This document shows positions 26,342 through 36,500 of a stretch of 64,000 nt of DNA, piece after piece. The DNA comes from a candidate division KSB1 bacterium (GTDB lineage: Bacteria; Zhuqueibacterota; Zhuqueibacteria; Zhuqueibacterales; Zhuqueibacteraceae). A program made the translations under genes and the position numbers. The stretch's first letter is position 1. Every line of letters begins with the position of its first letter. The stretch is from positions 91,932-155,931 of the forward strand of contig JAPDQB010000007.1 of the NCBI GenBank assembly GCA_034506175.1. The letters run 5' to 3'. Below the pieces are notes generated by a model. That model saw only the letters and a program-made list of their open reading frames with translations. It made no database searches and was not told the DNA's origin.

Positions 26342-27190
26342 ATGAAAGCCAAACTCTTCTGCAAAACCGGCATTTTATCCGGCGCGAAATATGACATCGG
26401 CCGCGAGGCGACGATCGGCAAGGAGCCCGGCAACAGCATCCTGCTGGACACCAAAATTATTTCCGGCCGGCACGCGCGCATTTTTTTTGATGAAAAAGAA
26501 CAGGCTTATTTTCTGGAAGATTTACGCAGCCGCAACGGCACCAAATTGGACGGCCTGCCGGTCACGGAAACAGAAAAACTGGGTGATTTGCACGTGATCA
26601 CCCTCGCCGACACGTTTGATTTTATTTTTCAGCTTGTCCAAGGCGATGGCCAGCCGGTGACGCAAAAAGAGAAATTGCCACCGGCACAACCCGAGAAAAG
26701 CCCGGAAGGCAAAACCCGCGTTGCCCAAGAGCCTTTTGCCGCGCCGGCGCCGCCGCGTGAAGAAAAAACGGCGGCGCCAACTGGCGACAAGACTCTGATT
26801 GGCGCGGCCTTGCCGCCGATTCCGGTTTTCAAATCGCAAACTGAAAGCGTTGTTGCGCCGAAATCGAAACCGACGATATCGCGCCCCACTTTTTTCCTCG
26901 AAATTAAAAGGCCGGGGCAGGAACCGGTGACGTTTAAATTGAAGGAAGGCGAGAACGTTGTTGGCCGCCTGGCTGAGTGCGATATTTGTGTCGATGACAC
27001 TTCCTTGTCGCGGCAGCACGCCGTGGTCACGGTCAAATCCGGAAAAGTGACGGTGAGAGATCTCGGCAGCAAAAATCACACGTTTGCCGGCGACAAGGAA
27101 ATCACCTCCGAAGTCGAGATTCGGCTGGATACGCGCCTCAAGTTCGGCGCGGTGGAGGCGCATCTTATTTACAAAAAAGGTGAATCATGA
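26342..27190 (+). CDS. Protein with two FHA domains
   Basis: A 282-residue cytoplasmic protein. The first FHA domain (about 15-95) has ATIGKEPGNSILLDTKIISGRHA and DLRSRNGTKLDG. A Pro/Ala linker follows. The second (about 205-275) has NVVGRLAECDICVDDTSLSR and RDLGSKNHTFAGDKEI. Both contain the GR(K)...SRxH...NxT pattern needed to bind phosphothreonine peptides. The stop overlaps the start of the next gene, a flavoprotein that carries two more FHA domains, and a kinase and phosphatase follow. The protein is therefore likely a phosphorylation-dependent adaptor for the redox complex; partners are inference. Confidence 0.9.
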   Translation: MKAKLFCKTGILSGAKYDIGREATIGKEPGNSILLDTKIISGRHARIFFDEKEQAYFLEDLRSRNGTKLDGLPVTETEKLGDLHVITLADTFDFIFQLVQGDGQPVTQKEKLPPAQPEKSPEGKTRVAQEPFAAPAPPREEKTAAPTGDKTLIGAALPPIPVFKSQTESVVAPKSKPTISRPTFFLEIKRPGQEPVTFKLKEGENVVGRLAECDICVDDTSLSRQHAVVTVKSGKVTVRDLGSKNHTFAGDKEITSEVEIRLDTRLKFGAVEAHLIYKKGES

Positions 27191-29505
27191 GCACAACTTC
27201 TGAATATCGGCGCGACGGCATCTTGATTCTCGACCGCCCCGTTCAACTGCCGGAAGTTTTGGACATCCTGATCGTCGGCGGCGGGCCGGCCGGAACCGGC
27301 GCGGCGTTTCGTGCCAAAGAACTGGGGCTCTCGGCACTGGTGATCGACTACGACGATCTGATGAAGCAGATTCGCGATTATCCCAAAAACAAAAAAATTC
27401 TGCCCAACTACGGCGTCGGCGACACGGCGAAATTTCCCAAATGCGGCAAGCTGATCGGTTTGCTGCCGTTTGAGCCGATTGACAAGGATGAGCTGTGCGA
27501 ACGCTGGAAAGGCTACTATCGCGAGCACAACGTGCCGGCGATCATCGGCTTGGAGCTGATTGACTTGCAGCGCCAGCCGGACGAAGTCTGGAAGGCGAAA
27601 GTGTATAATGCCAATACCAAATCCGAGCAATTTTTTCTCGCGAAGCACGTGGTGTTGGCGATGGGCAACGGCGCGCCGCGACCGTTTGACATTCCCGGCA
27701 ATACCAGGGACATCGCCTATCGCATGGCCGATCCGGCGTTGTACGTGAACGCGCCGGTTTTGGTGATCGGCGGCGGCACTTCGGCGGCCGAAGCGGTGAT
27801 TGCCATCTCGAATGAAAAAATCAACAACAACGATGCGTCCGCCGTATTTTGGTCTTATCGCAGCAGCAAGCTGCCCAAAGTGTCCAAGGCGCTGGCCGAT
27901 GAGTATTTTGCTGCCTTCGTCGAAAACGGCAACATCCGCACTTGTCCGAACAGCGAACCGGTGGCGGTGGTCACGGCGGAAGATCGCCAGGAATATCTTT
28001 CGATTCGCGTCGACCGGCGCATCATTGCCGGCCGGCCGAATGAAACCGTGCATTTTGAATTTCTCAAAAAATATTGCCTCGCCTGCATCGGCCAGGAAAT
28101 TCCGGAAAGTTTTTTGAACAAGCTCGGCATTCCGCTGATGGCGGGCGGACCCAGCGGTAAAAAGCGCATCGTCGTGACGCCCCTGCGGGAAAGCCGGCAA
28201 CCGAATGTTTATTTGATCGGCAGTATGCTGGGACAAACGTATCTCGAAACCGAGGATTTCAATGCCGATCCGGCGACGTTTCGGGAAAAGAAATTCGGCG
28301 GCAACATCAAGGCCGCGATCACCGATGGCGTTTTCGTGACGGAGGTGATCAAACAAAAGCTGGCGCAACAAGCGATCATTCAAGTCGATCTCGCTTTCTA
28401 CGAAGAGGACGCCGAGCAAAAGGAAATCTCCAGGCTGATGCCAGTGGCGGCACCCATGTTGGTGGAGCCAGCACCGGTTGAAGCGGCGCCGGCCCCTCGG
28501 GCGGCGCTGATTCGAATCTCCGCCAATGACATGGAAGTCGAAAAATTTTCTCTCAACAGCCTGGGCCTCACCACCATTGGCCGGAAAGATTGCGATCTTT
28601 CTTTTCCGAATGATGCGCTGTTGGCCGACCGGCACGCTTCGATTTCCAGCACGGCTGACGGTTATTTTCTCCGCGACGATGGCAGCCATTATGGCGTTTT
28701 TCTCAAGCTGCGGGCCGCCTCGCCGCTGGAAGTTTCCTCCGGCGACGTCGTGCAGTTGGGAAAACAGTTTTTGGTGTTTCGATTCGAGAATGAAAATTAT
28801 ACGGTTCTGCATTACGACGCCGCCGGGCAGCTCATGAAACGGCACGCGCTTGAGGAAGGAACGGTGGAAATGGGCAGAGCCGCGAGCCTCGTTCTTGACG
28901 GCAACGACGCGATTTTGTCGCGGCGCCATCTCGCCGTCACCCGGCGGGCCGGCAAGGTTCTGATTCAGGATTTGAATAGCGCCAATGGCAGTTATATAAA
29001 AGTCAGAAATGCGGTTCGGCTGGAGCCGGATGATCAATTCCGCCTCGGACAGTTGATCTTTAAATTCGTTTTACAGCAAGAAGAAACGAAATACAGCGTG
29101 ATCTTCAAAACGCCGCCGGCGATTGCAGCAAAACCGACAATTGAGAAACCGGCCCCGCCGGCGGCAGCGAAGCCGGCCCCGGCTGCCGAAGCCAAAGACC
29201 TCAAACCGGAAGGCATGGTGGTGGTGTTCAAAAACGCCGGCAAGACGTGTCCGATCGCGAAGCGCGGCCAGACGATTTGCGACATTGCGGAGAAAAACGG
29301 CATTAAAATCAAAGCCGATTGCCACGAGGGCAATTGCGGCAGTGATCCCATTCGCATTCTTTCCGGGGCGGAAAATTTGAACGATGTGGGCGGCATCGAG
29401 CAAACCACGCTGGAAGAGAAAAACAATCTCACGCCCGGCGAATACCGGCTGGCCTGCATGGTCAAGCCGAAAGGGCCGGTGGTGGTGGAGATTTTGGCGA
29501 CATAA
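27187..29505 (+). CDS. Flavoprotein - FHA - FHA - ferredoxin fusion
   Basis: A 772-residue protein. Residues 25-395 are a two-Rossmann FAD/NAD(P) oxidoreductase of thioredoxin-reductase/YpdA type (FAD motif GGGPAG at 31-36, NAD(P) motif GGGTSA at 195-200). The usual active CxxC of thioredoxin reductase is missing; a CLAC at 297-300 is in the wrong place. FHA domains occupy about 458-530 and 556-625 (TIGRKDCDLSF, LLADRHASI; ILSRRHLAV, NSANGSYIKV). After a Pro/Ala linker, 677-772 is a plant-type 2Fe-2S domain with C712-x4-C717-x2-D720 and C757, so the third ligand is Asp instead of Cys. Its start overlaps the previous gene by 4 nt. The fusion suggests a phospho-controlled NAD(P)H/ferredoxin electron entry point. 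Confidence 0.9.
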   Translation: MSTTSEYRRDGILILDRPVQLPEVLDILIVGGGPAGTGAAFRAKELGLSALVIDYDDLMKQIRDYPKNKKILPNYGVGDTAKFPKCGKLIGLLPFEPIDKDELCERWKGYYREHNVPAIIGLELIDLQRQPDEVWKAKVYNANTKSEQFFLAKHVVLAMGNGAPRPFDIPGNTRDIAYRMADPALYVNAPVLVIGGGTSAAEAVIAISNEKINNNDASAVFWSYRSSKLPKVSKALADEYFAAFVENGNIRTCPNSEPVAVVTAEDRQEYLSIRVDRRIIAGRPNETVHFEFLKKYCLACIGQEIPESFLNKLGIPLMAGGPSGKKRIVVTPLRESRQPNVYLIGSMLGQTYLETEDFNADPATFREKKFGGNIKAAITDGVFVTEVIKQKLAQQAIIQVDLAFYEEDAEQKEISRLMPVAAPMLVEPAPVEAAPAPRAALIRISANDMEVEKFSLNSLGLTTIGRKDCDLSFPNDALLADRHASISSTADGYFLRDDGSHYGVFLKLRAASPLEVSSGDVVQLGKQFLVFRFENENYTVLHYDAAGQLMKRHALEEGTVEMGRAASLVLDGNDAILSRRHLAVTRRAGKVLIQDLNSANGSYIKVRNAVRLEPDDQFRLGQLIFKFVLQQEETKYSVIFKTPPAIAAKPTIEKPAPPAAAKPAPAAEAKDLKPEGMVVVFKNAGKTCPIAKRGQTICDIAEKNGIKIKADCHEGNCGSDPIRILSGAENLNDVGGIEQTTLEEKNNLTPGEYRLACMVKPKGPVVVEILAT

Positions 29506-29529
29506 AAATTCACCTGAAAATTTTAAATT

Positions 29530-30339
<810 letters not shown>

Positions 30340-30408
30340 GTAAACTGAAAAGACCACAAAAATTTTTTATTCGCGTGAATGAGTGGTTGACAACATGGAG
30401 GATTGAGC

Positions 30409-32703
30409 ATGATCGGCGGAAAAATTTCTCATTATGAAATTCTGAAGAAAATCGGCGAGGGCGGCATGGGCGAAGTGTATCTCGCCGAGGACGTCAATCT
30501 TCACCGCAAAGTCGCCATCAAAGTCCTGGCCGCGAGGTACACCAGCGATGCAGATTTCAAAGCGCGTTTCCTGCGCGAAGCCCGGGCCACGGCCGCGCTC
30601 AGCCATCCCAACATCGTCACAATCCATGAAGTCGACGAAGAACAGGCCATGTACTACATCGTGATGGAATACGTCGATGGCGAATCGTTGAAGGAGTTGA
30701 TCCGGCGCGAGCCGCTGCCGGTGGCGCGGGTAATCGAGATCGCCAGGCAAATCGGCGACGGACTCGGCGCCGCGCATCGGGCCGGCGTCGTGCATCGCGA
30801 TATCAAGCCGGGCAACATTCTCCTGAACAAGGCCGGCCAGGTCAAAATCGTCGACTTCGGCCTGGCCAAGCTGCAAGGCGCCACCGGCTTGACCCGCGAC
30901 GGCATGTCGATGGGCACGCCGCATTACATGTCGCCGGAACAGATCAAAGGCGAAGCCACGGATCACCGGTCGGATATTTTCGCGTTCGGCGTCGTGCTCT
31001 CTGAAATGCTCACCCGCCAACTCCCCTTCAAGGGCGAAACAACTCCGGTCGTGATATATGCGATTATAAACAAGGCGCCGGAGCCGGCGATCAAACACAA
31101 TCCGGCGGTGACGAAAGGCTTGCAGAAAATCATTAACCGGGCGCTTGAAAAAAATCCGAAGGCGCGCTATCAGCAGATGGAAGACTGCGTCCAGGATTTG
31201 ATGAAAGAAAAGCACGCGCTGCTGCTGGCAGAGCAGGCAACCAAGACGATGGCCATCGGAGAATCTACTGTCAAGAAACTTCGTCGCGAAAAAAAATGGC
31301 GACCAGTGCTCATCGCCGCCACAGCGTTAGTTTTGCTGGCTCTGGTCATTTGGTTCATACTGGATTGGCGTCAAGGAAAATCAAGCCTCGCCACGCTATC
31401 GATCACCAGCGCGCCGGTTGGCGCCGCGGTTTTTCTGAATGGCGATTCGCTTGGCCTCACGCCGTTGCGGGCGCCGGTTGACAAAGAGGGGTCAATCTCA
31501 CTGCGTTTTCGCCAACGCGATTATTTCCCGCTCGACACGACGTTTGCGGTCAAAAAAGGCGTCACCTATAATTTTACCGCAGCCCTGCGGCCGGCGGCGC
31601 GGGTGGCAATTATGGTTGATCCATCAGATTCTGAAGTGAGGATCGACGGCGAAATCGTCGAACCATCTCAGCTTGCGGCGCTGCAGTTGCCGGTTGGCGA
31701 GCACAGTATCAGCCTGGCGCGGATGGGATATGATTCCAAACAAGAGCGCTTTAGTTTGCAGCAAGGCGACAATCCTTCACGCCGTTACGCGCTGGCGAAG
31801 CAACCCGGGGTCGAGCCGCCGATAACGGCATTGGGCGTCGTGCAGATCGACTCGCAGCCGCCGGACGCTGAGGTCGTGCTTGACGGCAGGCGCGTTGGCA
31901 GCACGCCGTATCAAGGCAAAAATTTAAAACCCGGCCGTTACACAATTCTCGTGAGCAAGGATGGCTTTGAAACTTATTCCGGCAGCATCGAGATTCGGCC
32001 CGGCCAAACCACGCCGCTCCTGGTTTCGCTCAAAGCCGTGATCTCAGCCGGCCAGATTAGCGTCACATCCGATCCGGAAGGCGCGACGATTTTGCTGGAT
32101 GGCCGCGAAGCCGGAACCACGCCGCAAGAACTCACGAACATTCCGGCCGGCGGGCATGAGATCGTCCTGCGCAAAAAAGGCTATAAAGATTATGCCGCCT
32201 CCGTCACCGTCGCGCCGCAGCAAACGCAAAACGTCGTGGCAAATTTGGTGAGGCTCATGGGCAGGTTGCAAGTTTTGATTAAGCCGTATGGCACGATTTA
32301 TCTCGACGGCAGTTTGCAAATCAGAGACACCAACGTCCGGTTTACGAAAGAATTGCCGGTTGGGTCGTACGAGCTTAAAGTGACGCATCCGAGTTACGGC
32401 GTATATTTCAAGATCTTGAATATCGAGGCGAATGCGCCGTTGGATATTTTGGTTGATTTCAACCGGCAACTGACGCTTCCAGTGACGTCCACCGATGAAA
32501 CCGGCGAGAAATTTGTGTGGGGAGAAATTTACGTCGACGGCAAAGCACAAGGCCAAACGCCCAGGCCGCTGACGCTTCGGCTCGGGCAACATACCATCGA
32601 GGTCCGGCGCGAGGGCTACACCTCGCTCGACAAACCGATGACGATTAATTTGGAAGAAGATCGGGGGCAGCCTTTGAAATTTCGGTTGAAGAAAAAGGAA
32701 TGA
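30409..32703 (+). CDS. Transmembrane serine/threonine protein kinase with PEGA repeats
   Basis: A 764-residue protein; ATG 30409 with GGAGGA 6 nt upstream is preferred over TTG 30403. Residues 1-270 form a Hanks-type kinase: GEGGMGEVYLAED loop, VAIK lysine, VVHRDIKPGNILL catalytic loop, DFGLA and MGTPHYMSPEQ. A single membrane helix follows at about 297-320 (VLIAATALVLLALVIWFIL). The outside part is made of about six PEGA-like modules (SAPVGAAVFLNGDSLGLTPL, SQPPDAEVVLDGRRVGSTPY, SDPEGATILLDGREAGTTPQ), a surface-binding fold. It likely senses an envelope signal and phosphorylates cytoplasmic partners read by the FHA domains encoded upstream. Confidence 0.94.
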   Translation: MIGGKISHYEILKKIGEGGMGEVYLAEDVNLHRKVAIKVLAARYTSDADFKARFLREARATAALSHPNIVTIHEVDEEQAMYYIVMEYVDGESLKELIRREPLPVARVIEIARQIGDGLGAAHRAGVVHRDIKPGNILLNKAGQVKIVDFGLAKLQGATGLTRDGMSMGTPHYMSPEQIKGEATDHRSDIFAFGVVLSEMLTRQLPFKGETTPVVIYAIINKAPEPAIKHNPAVTKGLQKIINRALEKNPKARYQQMEDCVQDLMKEKHALLLAEQATKTMAIGESTVKKLRREKKWRPVLIAATALVLLALVIWFILDWRQGKSSLATLSITSAPVGAAVFLNGDSLGLTPLRAPVDKEGSISLRFRQRDYFPLDTTFAVKKGVTYNFTAALRPAARVAIMVDPSDSEVRIDGEIVEPSQLAALQLPVGEHSISLARMGYDSKQERFSLQQGDNPSRRYALAKQPGVEPPITALGVVQIDSQPPDAEVVLDGRRVGSTPYQGKNLKPGRYTILVSKDGFETYSGSIEIRPGQTTPLLVSLKAVISAGQISVTSDPEGATILLDGREAGTTPQELTNIPAGGHEIVLRKKGYKDYAASVTVAPQQTQNVVANLVRLMGRLQVLIKPYGTIYLDGSLQIRDTNVRFTKELPVGSYELKVTHPSYGVYFKILNIEANAPLDILVDFNRQLTLPVTSTDETGEKFVWGEIYVDGKAQGQTPRPLTLRLGQHTIEVRREGYTSLDKPMTINLEEDRGQPLKFRLKKKE

Positions 32704-32750
32704 AGCAGCCAGTAACCAGTATTCAGAAACTATTTTTTAAGGGAGGCATT

Positions 32751-33341
32751 ATGTTGACGCACAAAATGGTTCGTAGCAGCGCCTTCAAGCGCTGGGTGTT
32801 CATCGGCCTACTGATCATCTGCATGCCGCTTTCGGTAAAGGTGGCGCAGGCGCAGCAGGATTGTCCGGCGAAATTGCAGCAAGCCGAGCAGGAATTTACC
32901 AACATGCGTTTTGACGAAGCCATTGCTTTGTTGACCGCCTGTTTAGAGAAAGACGGTTTGACCCAGCCCGACAAGCAGCGCGCGTACAGACTGCTCGGCT
33001 TGGCTTATCTGGCGAAAGACTATATCGAGCAAGCCAAGAACGCCATCAATAAATTGCTCGATTTGGCGCCGATGTATCAACCTGACCCGGACCAGGATCC
33101 GCCGATTTTTATCCAAATGTTTGAAAAAGTCAAAAGCGAACGGGAGCAGCGCCAAGCCGGGCAACAGCCACCCAAGGAAATCAAACCCAAGAAAGGCGGC
33201 GGCGCGAAATGGCTGCTGATCGGTGGCCTTGTCGTCGCGGCTGGAGGCGGTGCGGCATTGGCCCTCGGTGGCGGTGGCGGAGGTGCTACGACGCCTCCAC
33301 CGCCAAGTCAAACTCTGCCGCCACCTCCATCTTTGCCATAG
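32751..33341 (+). CDS. Exported TPR-like protein with Gly/Pro-rich end
   Basis: A 196-residue protein; ATG 32751 has GGGAGG 4 nt upstream and opens a signal peptide (WVFIGLLIICMPLSVKVAQA). An ATG overlapping the kinase stop at 32700 would add 17 residues of non-signal sequence. Residues 35-120 look like two TPR units (CPAKLQQAEQEFTNMRFDEAI, AYRLLGLAYLAKDYIEQAK). A basic/proline linker, a hydrophobic helix (WLLIGGLVVAAGGGAALAL), a glycine run and a PPPP tail follow. It is probably an envelope partner of the PEGA kinase, since it is the next gene in the same direction. Confidence 0.78.
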   Translation: MLTHKMVRSSAFKRWVFIGLLIICMPLSVKVAQAQQDCPAKLQQAEQEFTNMRFDEAIALLTACLEKDGLTQPDKQRAYRLLGLAYLAKDYIEQAKNAINKLLDLAPMYQPDPDQDPPIFIQMFEKVKSEREQRQAGQQPPKEIKPKKGGGAKWLLIGGLVVAAGGGAALALGGGGGGATTPPPPSQTLPPPPSLP

Positions 33342-33461
33342 CACGTGTTTAAATAAAGTCCGGCAGTCCGGCAGACAGTTGTGTGGATTCGGCCATCTGA
33401 GAAATCTACCCATTTAAAAACAAATTGGCCGCCTTCAACTTCACGTTAACCGGTTTATGAA

Positions 33462-33492
33462 ATTGACCTGTCACTGCGAGTGACCGGTCAAT
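33462..33492. repeat. GACCGGTC palindrome, copy 2
   Basis: ATTGACCTGTCACT (33462-33475), GCG, AGTGACCGGTCAAT (33479-33492). One mismatch in the stem. It lies 40 nt upstream of the start of the large secreted protein. Confidence 0.88.
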
Positions 33493-33531
33493 AATCGGCT
33501 AAATAACTACAACAAATTGGGAGCGAGAGTT

Positions 33532-36500
33532 ATGAGGTACTTCATTTTTTCATTTGTCGTCTTGATCATAATTTTTTTGATCAGCGGCGCGGCTCATGCG
33601 CAGGTTGGGCCGCTTGTGTTTGCCAGCTATAAGATCAATGATGACGATTTTCCGCTGAGCCTTGGCGACAATGATGGTCGGCCAGAGAGTTGCGAGACTA
33701 TCGAGCTCGCTGTTTCTCTAACAAATCTTGGCACGGCCACCGCGACTGACGTCGAGGTGCAAAATCTTTCATGCTCGGATCCGGATATATCGGTTATTGA
33801 TACGGATAATTGCTGGGGAAGCATCCCTGGGGGTACCACCAAAGAGAATGAGTGCCAATTCGGTTTCGTGATCAAATCCAGCTTGACGGCAGGCAAAACG
33901 ATCACTTTTTCAATGACGATTTTGGCGAGTAATGGTGGGCCCTGGAACAGAACTTTTAATGTCAACATATATGTCCAGAATCAGGAACAATTTTTTTGTG
34001 ACGTCTTCGACGGTTCGCCCGGCGTTAAGAACACTACAGTGACTTGGGCCGATATCATCGGCAATGACGGACGATTGGATTTTTTAACGGTAGGCCAAGA
34101 TAATAATTTGAGGGAAGTCAGCAAGCTTTATCGTAATGATGCACCGGGGGGACATTTCGTCGATGTGAGCACGACGGCCTCGATCATTGGTGTGCGCGAT
34201 GGCTCTGCCGCCTGGGGCGACTATGACAATGACGAAGATTTGGACCTCTTGCTGACTGGTGATGCGACAAATTCTCATGGGTTGGCGAGAGTAGCGCGGC
34301 TTTATCGCTATGAAGGAGGTGGTCGCTTTACCGACATCTCCACTTCATTGCCTGGGGTTCGCAATGGTGCTGGAGTTTGGGGTGATTACGACAACGACGG
34401 CGATTTGGATATTTTGTTGACCGGCTCGTCGGCGCCCGGGGTTAACATCACCAAAATTTACAAAAATGAGAAGGGGAGTTTTTCGGAAGCTGTGAGCTTG
34501 CCCGGCGTAGCCGGCGGCAGCGCAGCGGCGTGGGGGGATTATGATAACGACGGCGATTTGGATATTCTGTTAACCGGCCAAGATATCACGGGCAATCCGG
34601 TGGCTATGGTCTATCGAAATACGAATGGCAGTTTCGAGAATATTGGCGCGCCACTCACCGGCGTTTCCGCCAGCGCGGTGGCTTGGGGTGATTATGACAG
34701 CGATGGCGATTTGGATATCTTATTAGCCGGACGCCAGAGTAACGGCAATCGAATCACCAGAGTTTATCGCAACACCAATGGAAGCTTTGCAGACATTAAT
34801 GCGGGCTTGCCAGGGATAACAAATGGTTCTGTAGCTTGGGGTGATTATGATAACGACGGTGATTTGGATATTCTGTTGGTAGGCGAGGCAAGCACAGGCT
34901 CGATTTCCAAGGTTTATCGAAATAATAACGACGCAACTTTTTCCGATACTGCTGCCTTGCTGATCGGAGTTAAATCGAGTTCCGCCAATTGGGGCGATTA
35001 TGACAACGACGGTGATCTGGATATTCTATTAGCCGGAGAAGATGATCAATATGGTTTCGGACCAATTACTAAAGTTTATCGAAACACCGTTGCAAGGGTA
35101 AATACCCGTCCTGCCGTACCAACTAATCTGTCAGGCTCGATTACTGGAAGCTCGGCAATTTTCAGGTGGAATAAATCCACTGACAATGAGACCGCACAAA
35201 ACGGTTTAACTTACAATGTCCGCTTGGGAACTACGCCGAACGGCATACAAAATGTCTCACCGATGTCCAACTTAGCGAACGGCTTTCGCCGCGTTCCCAA
35301 AATCGGCAATGCCAGCCATCTCAACAGTTTCACCATCAAAAACCTGTCGCCGGGAACAACCTATTATTGGAGCGTGCAAGCAGTTGACAATGCGTTTGCC
35401 GGCTCTGCTTTTGCAGCGGAGCAGAGTTTTACGGTGCCTCCCAACCGTGTACCAGTCGTGGCCAATGTTATTCCGAATCCAACTCTTAGCGTCAGCGGCC
35501 CAGCATTCACGCGTGATCTGAATGCTTCTCCGGCAGTGTTCAATGACCCAGATGGAGATGTGCTGACTTACACCGCGAATTCGAGCGCCACGAATATTGC
35601 GACAGCAAGCATTTCAGGCAGCATACTCACAGTCACGCCCATTGCTGGCGGAAGCGCGACGATCACCGTGACCGCCAATGACGGCCGCGGTGGAACCGTT
35701 TCGACCACCTTCACCGTAACCGTTACAACCAACCGGGCGCCGGTTGTGGTCAGCACCATTCCCAATCAAAACCTAACGGTTGGCGGGACGCCGTTCACGC
35801 AGAATTTGATGGCGATCTTTAGTGATCCGGATGGTGACGCCTTGATTTTTACGGCCAGCTCAAGCGCCACGAATATTGCGACAGCAAGCATTTCAGGCAG
35901 CACACTCACCGTGACAGCCGTCTCCGGCGGCAGCGCCACGATCACGGTCACGGCCACCGATGGCAAGAGCCAGGCCGTCTCGACGTCTTTCACGGTGACA
36001 GTTGCCAACCGGCCGCCGGTTGTGGTCGGCACCATTCCCAATCAAAGCCTAACGGTTGGCGGGACGCCGTTCACGCAGAATTTGACGGCGATCTTTAGTG
36101 ATCCGGATGGCGACGCCTTGATTTTTACGGGCAGCTCAAGCGCCACGAATATTGCGACAGCAAGCATTTCAGGCAGCACACTCACCGTGACAGCCGTCTC
36201 CGGCGGCAGCGCCACGATCACGGTCACGGCCACCGATGGCAAGAGCCAGGCCGTCTCGACGTCTTTCACGGTGACAGTTGCCAACCGGCCGCCGGTTGTG
36301 GTCGGCACCATTCCCAATCAAAGCCTAACGGTTGGCGGGACGCCGTTCACGCAGAGTTTGACGGCGATCTTTAGTGATCCGGATGGCGACGCCTTGATTT
36401 TTACGGCCAGCTCAAGCGCCACGAATATTGCGACAGCAAATGTACCCACCGGCAGCAGCATTCTCACGGTGACGGCGGTTTCCGGCGGCATTGCCGTGAT

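Noticed and set aside
27187..28400. Thioredoxin reductase identity for the flavoprotein domain
   Set aside because: The fold matches but the active-site CxxC is not at its usual place; CLAC at 297-300 aligns with a different strand, so thioredoxin reduction is not supported.
27169..29037. 622-codon minus-strand frame opposite the flavoprotein fusion
   Set aside because: Antisense shadow rich in Arg/His; the plus strand has clear FAD, FHA and ferredoxin motifs.
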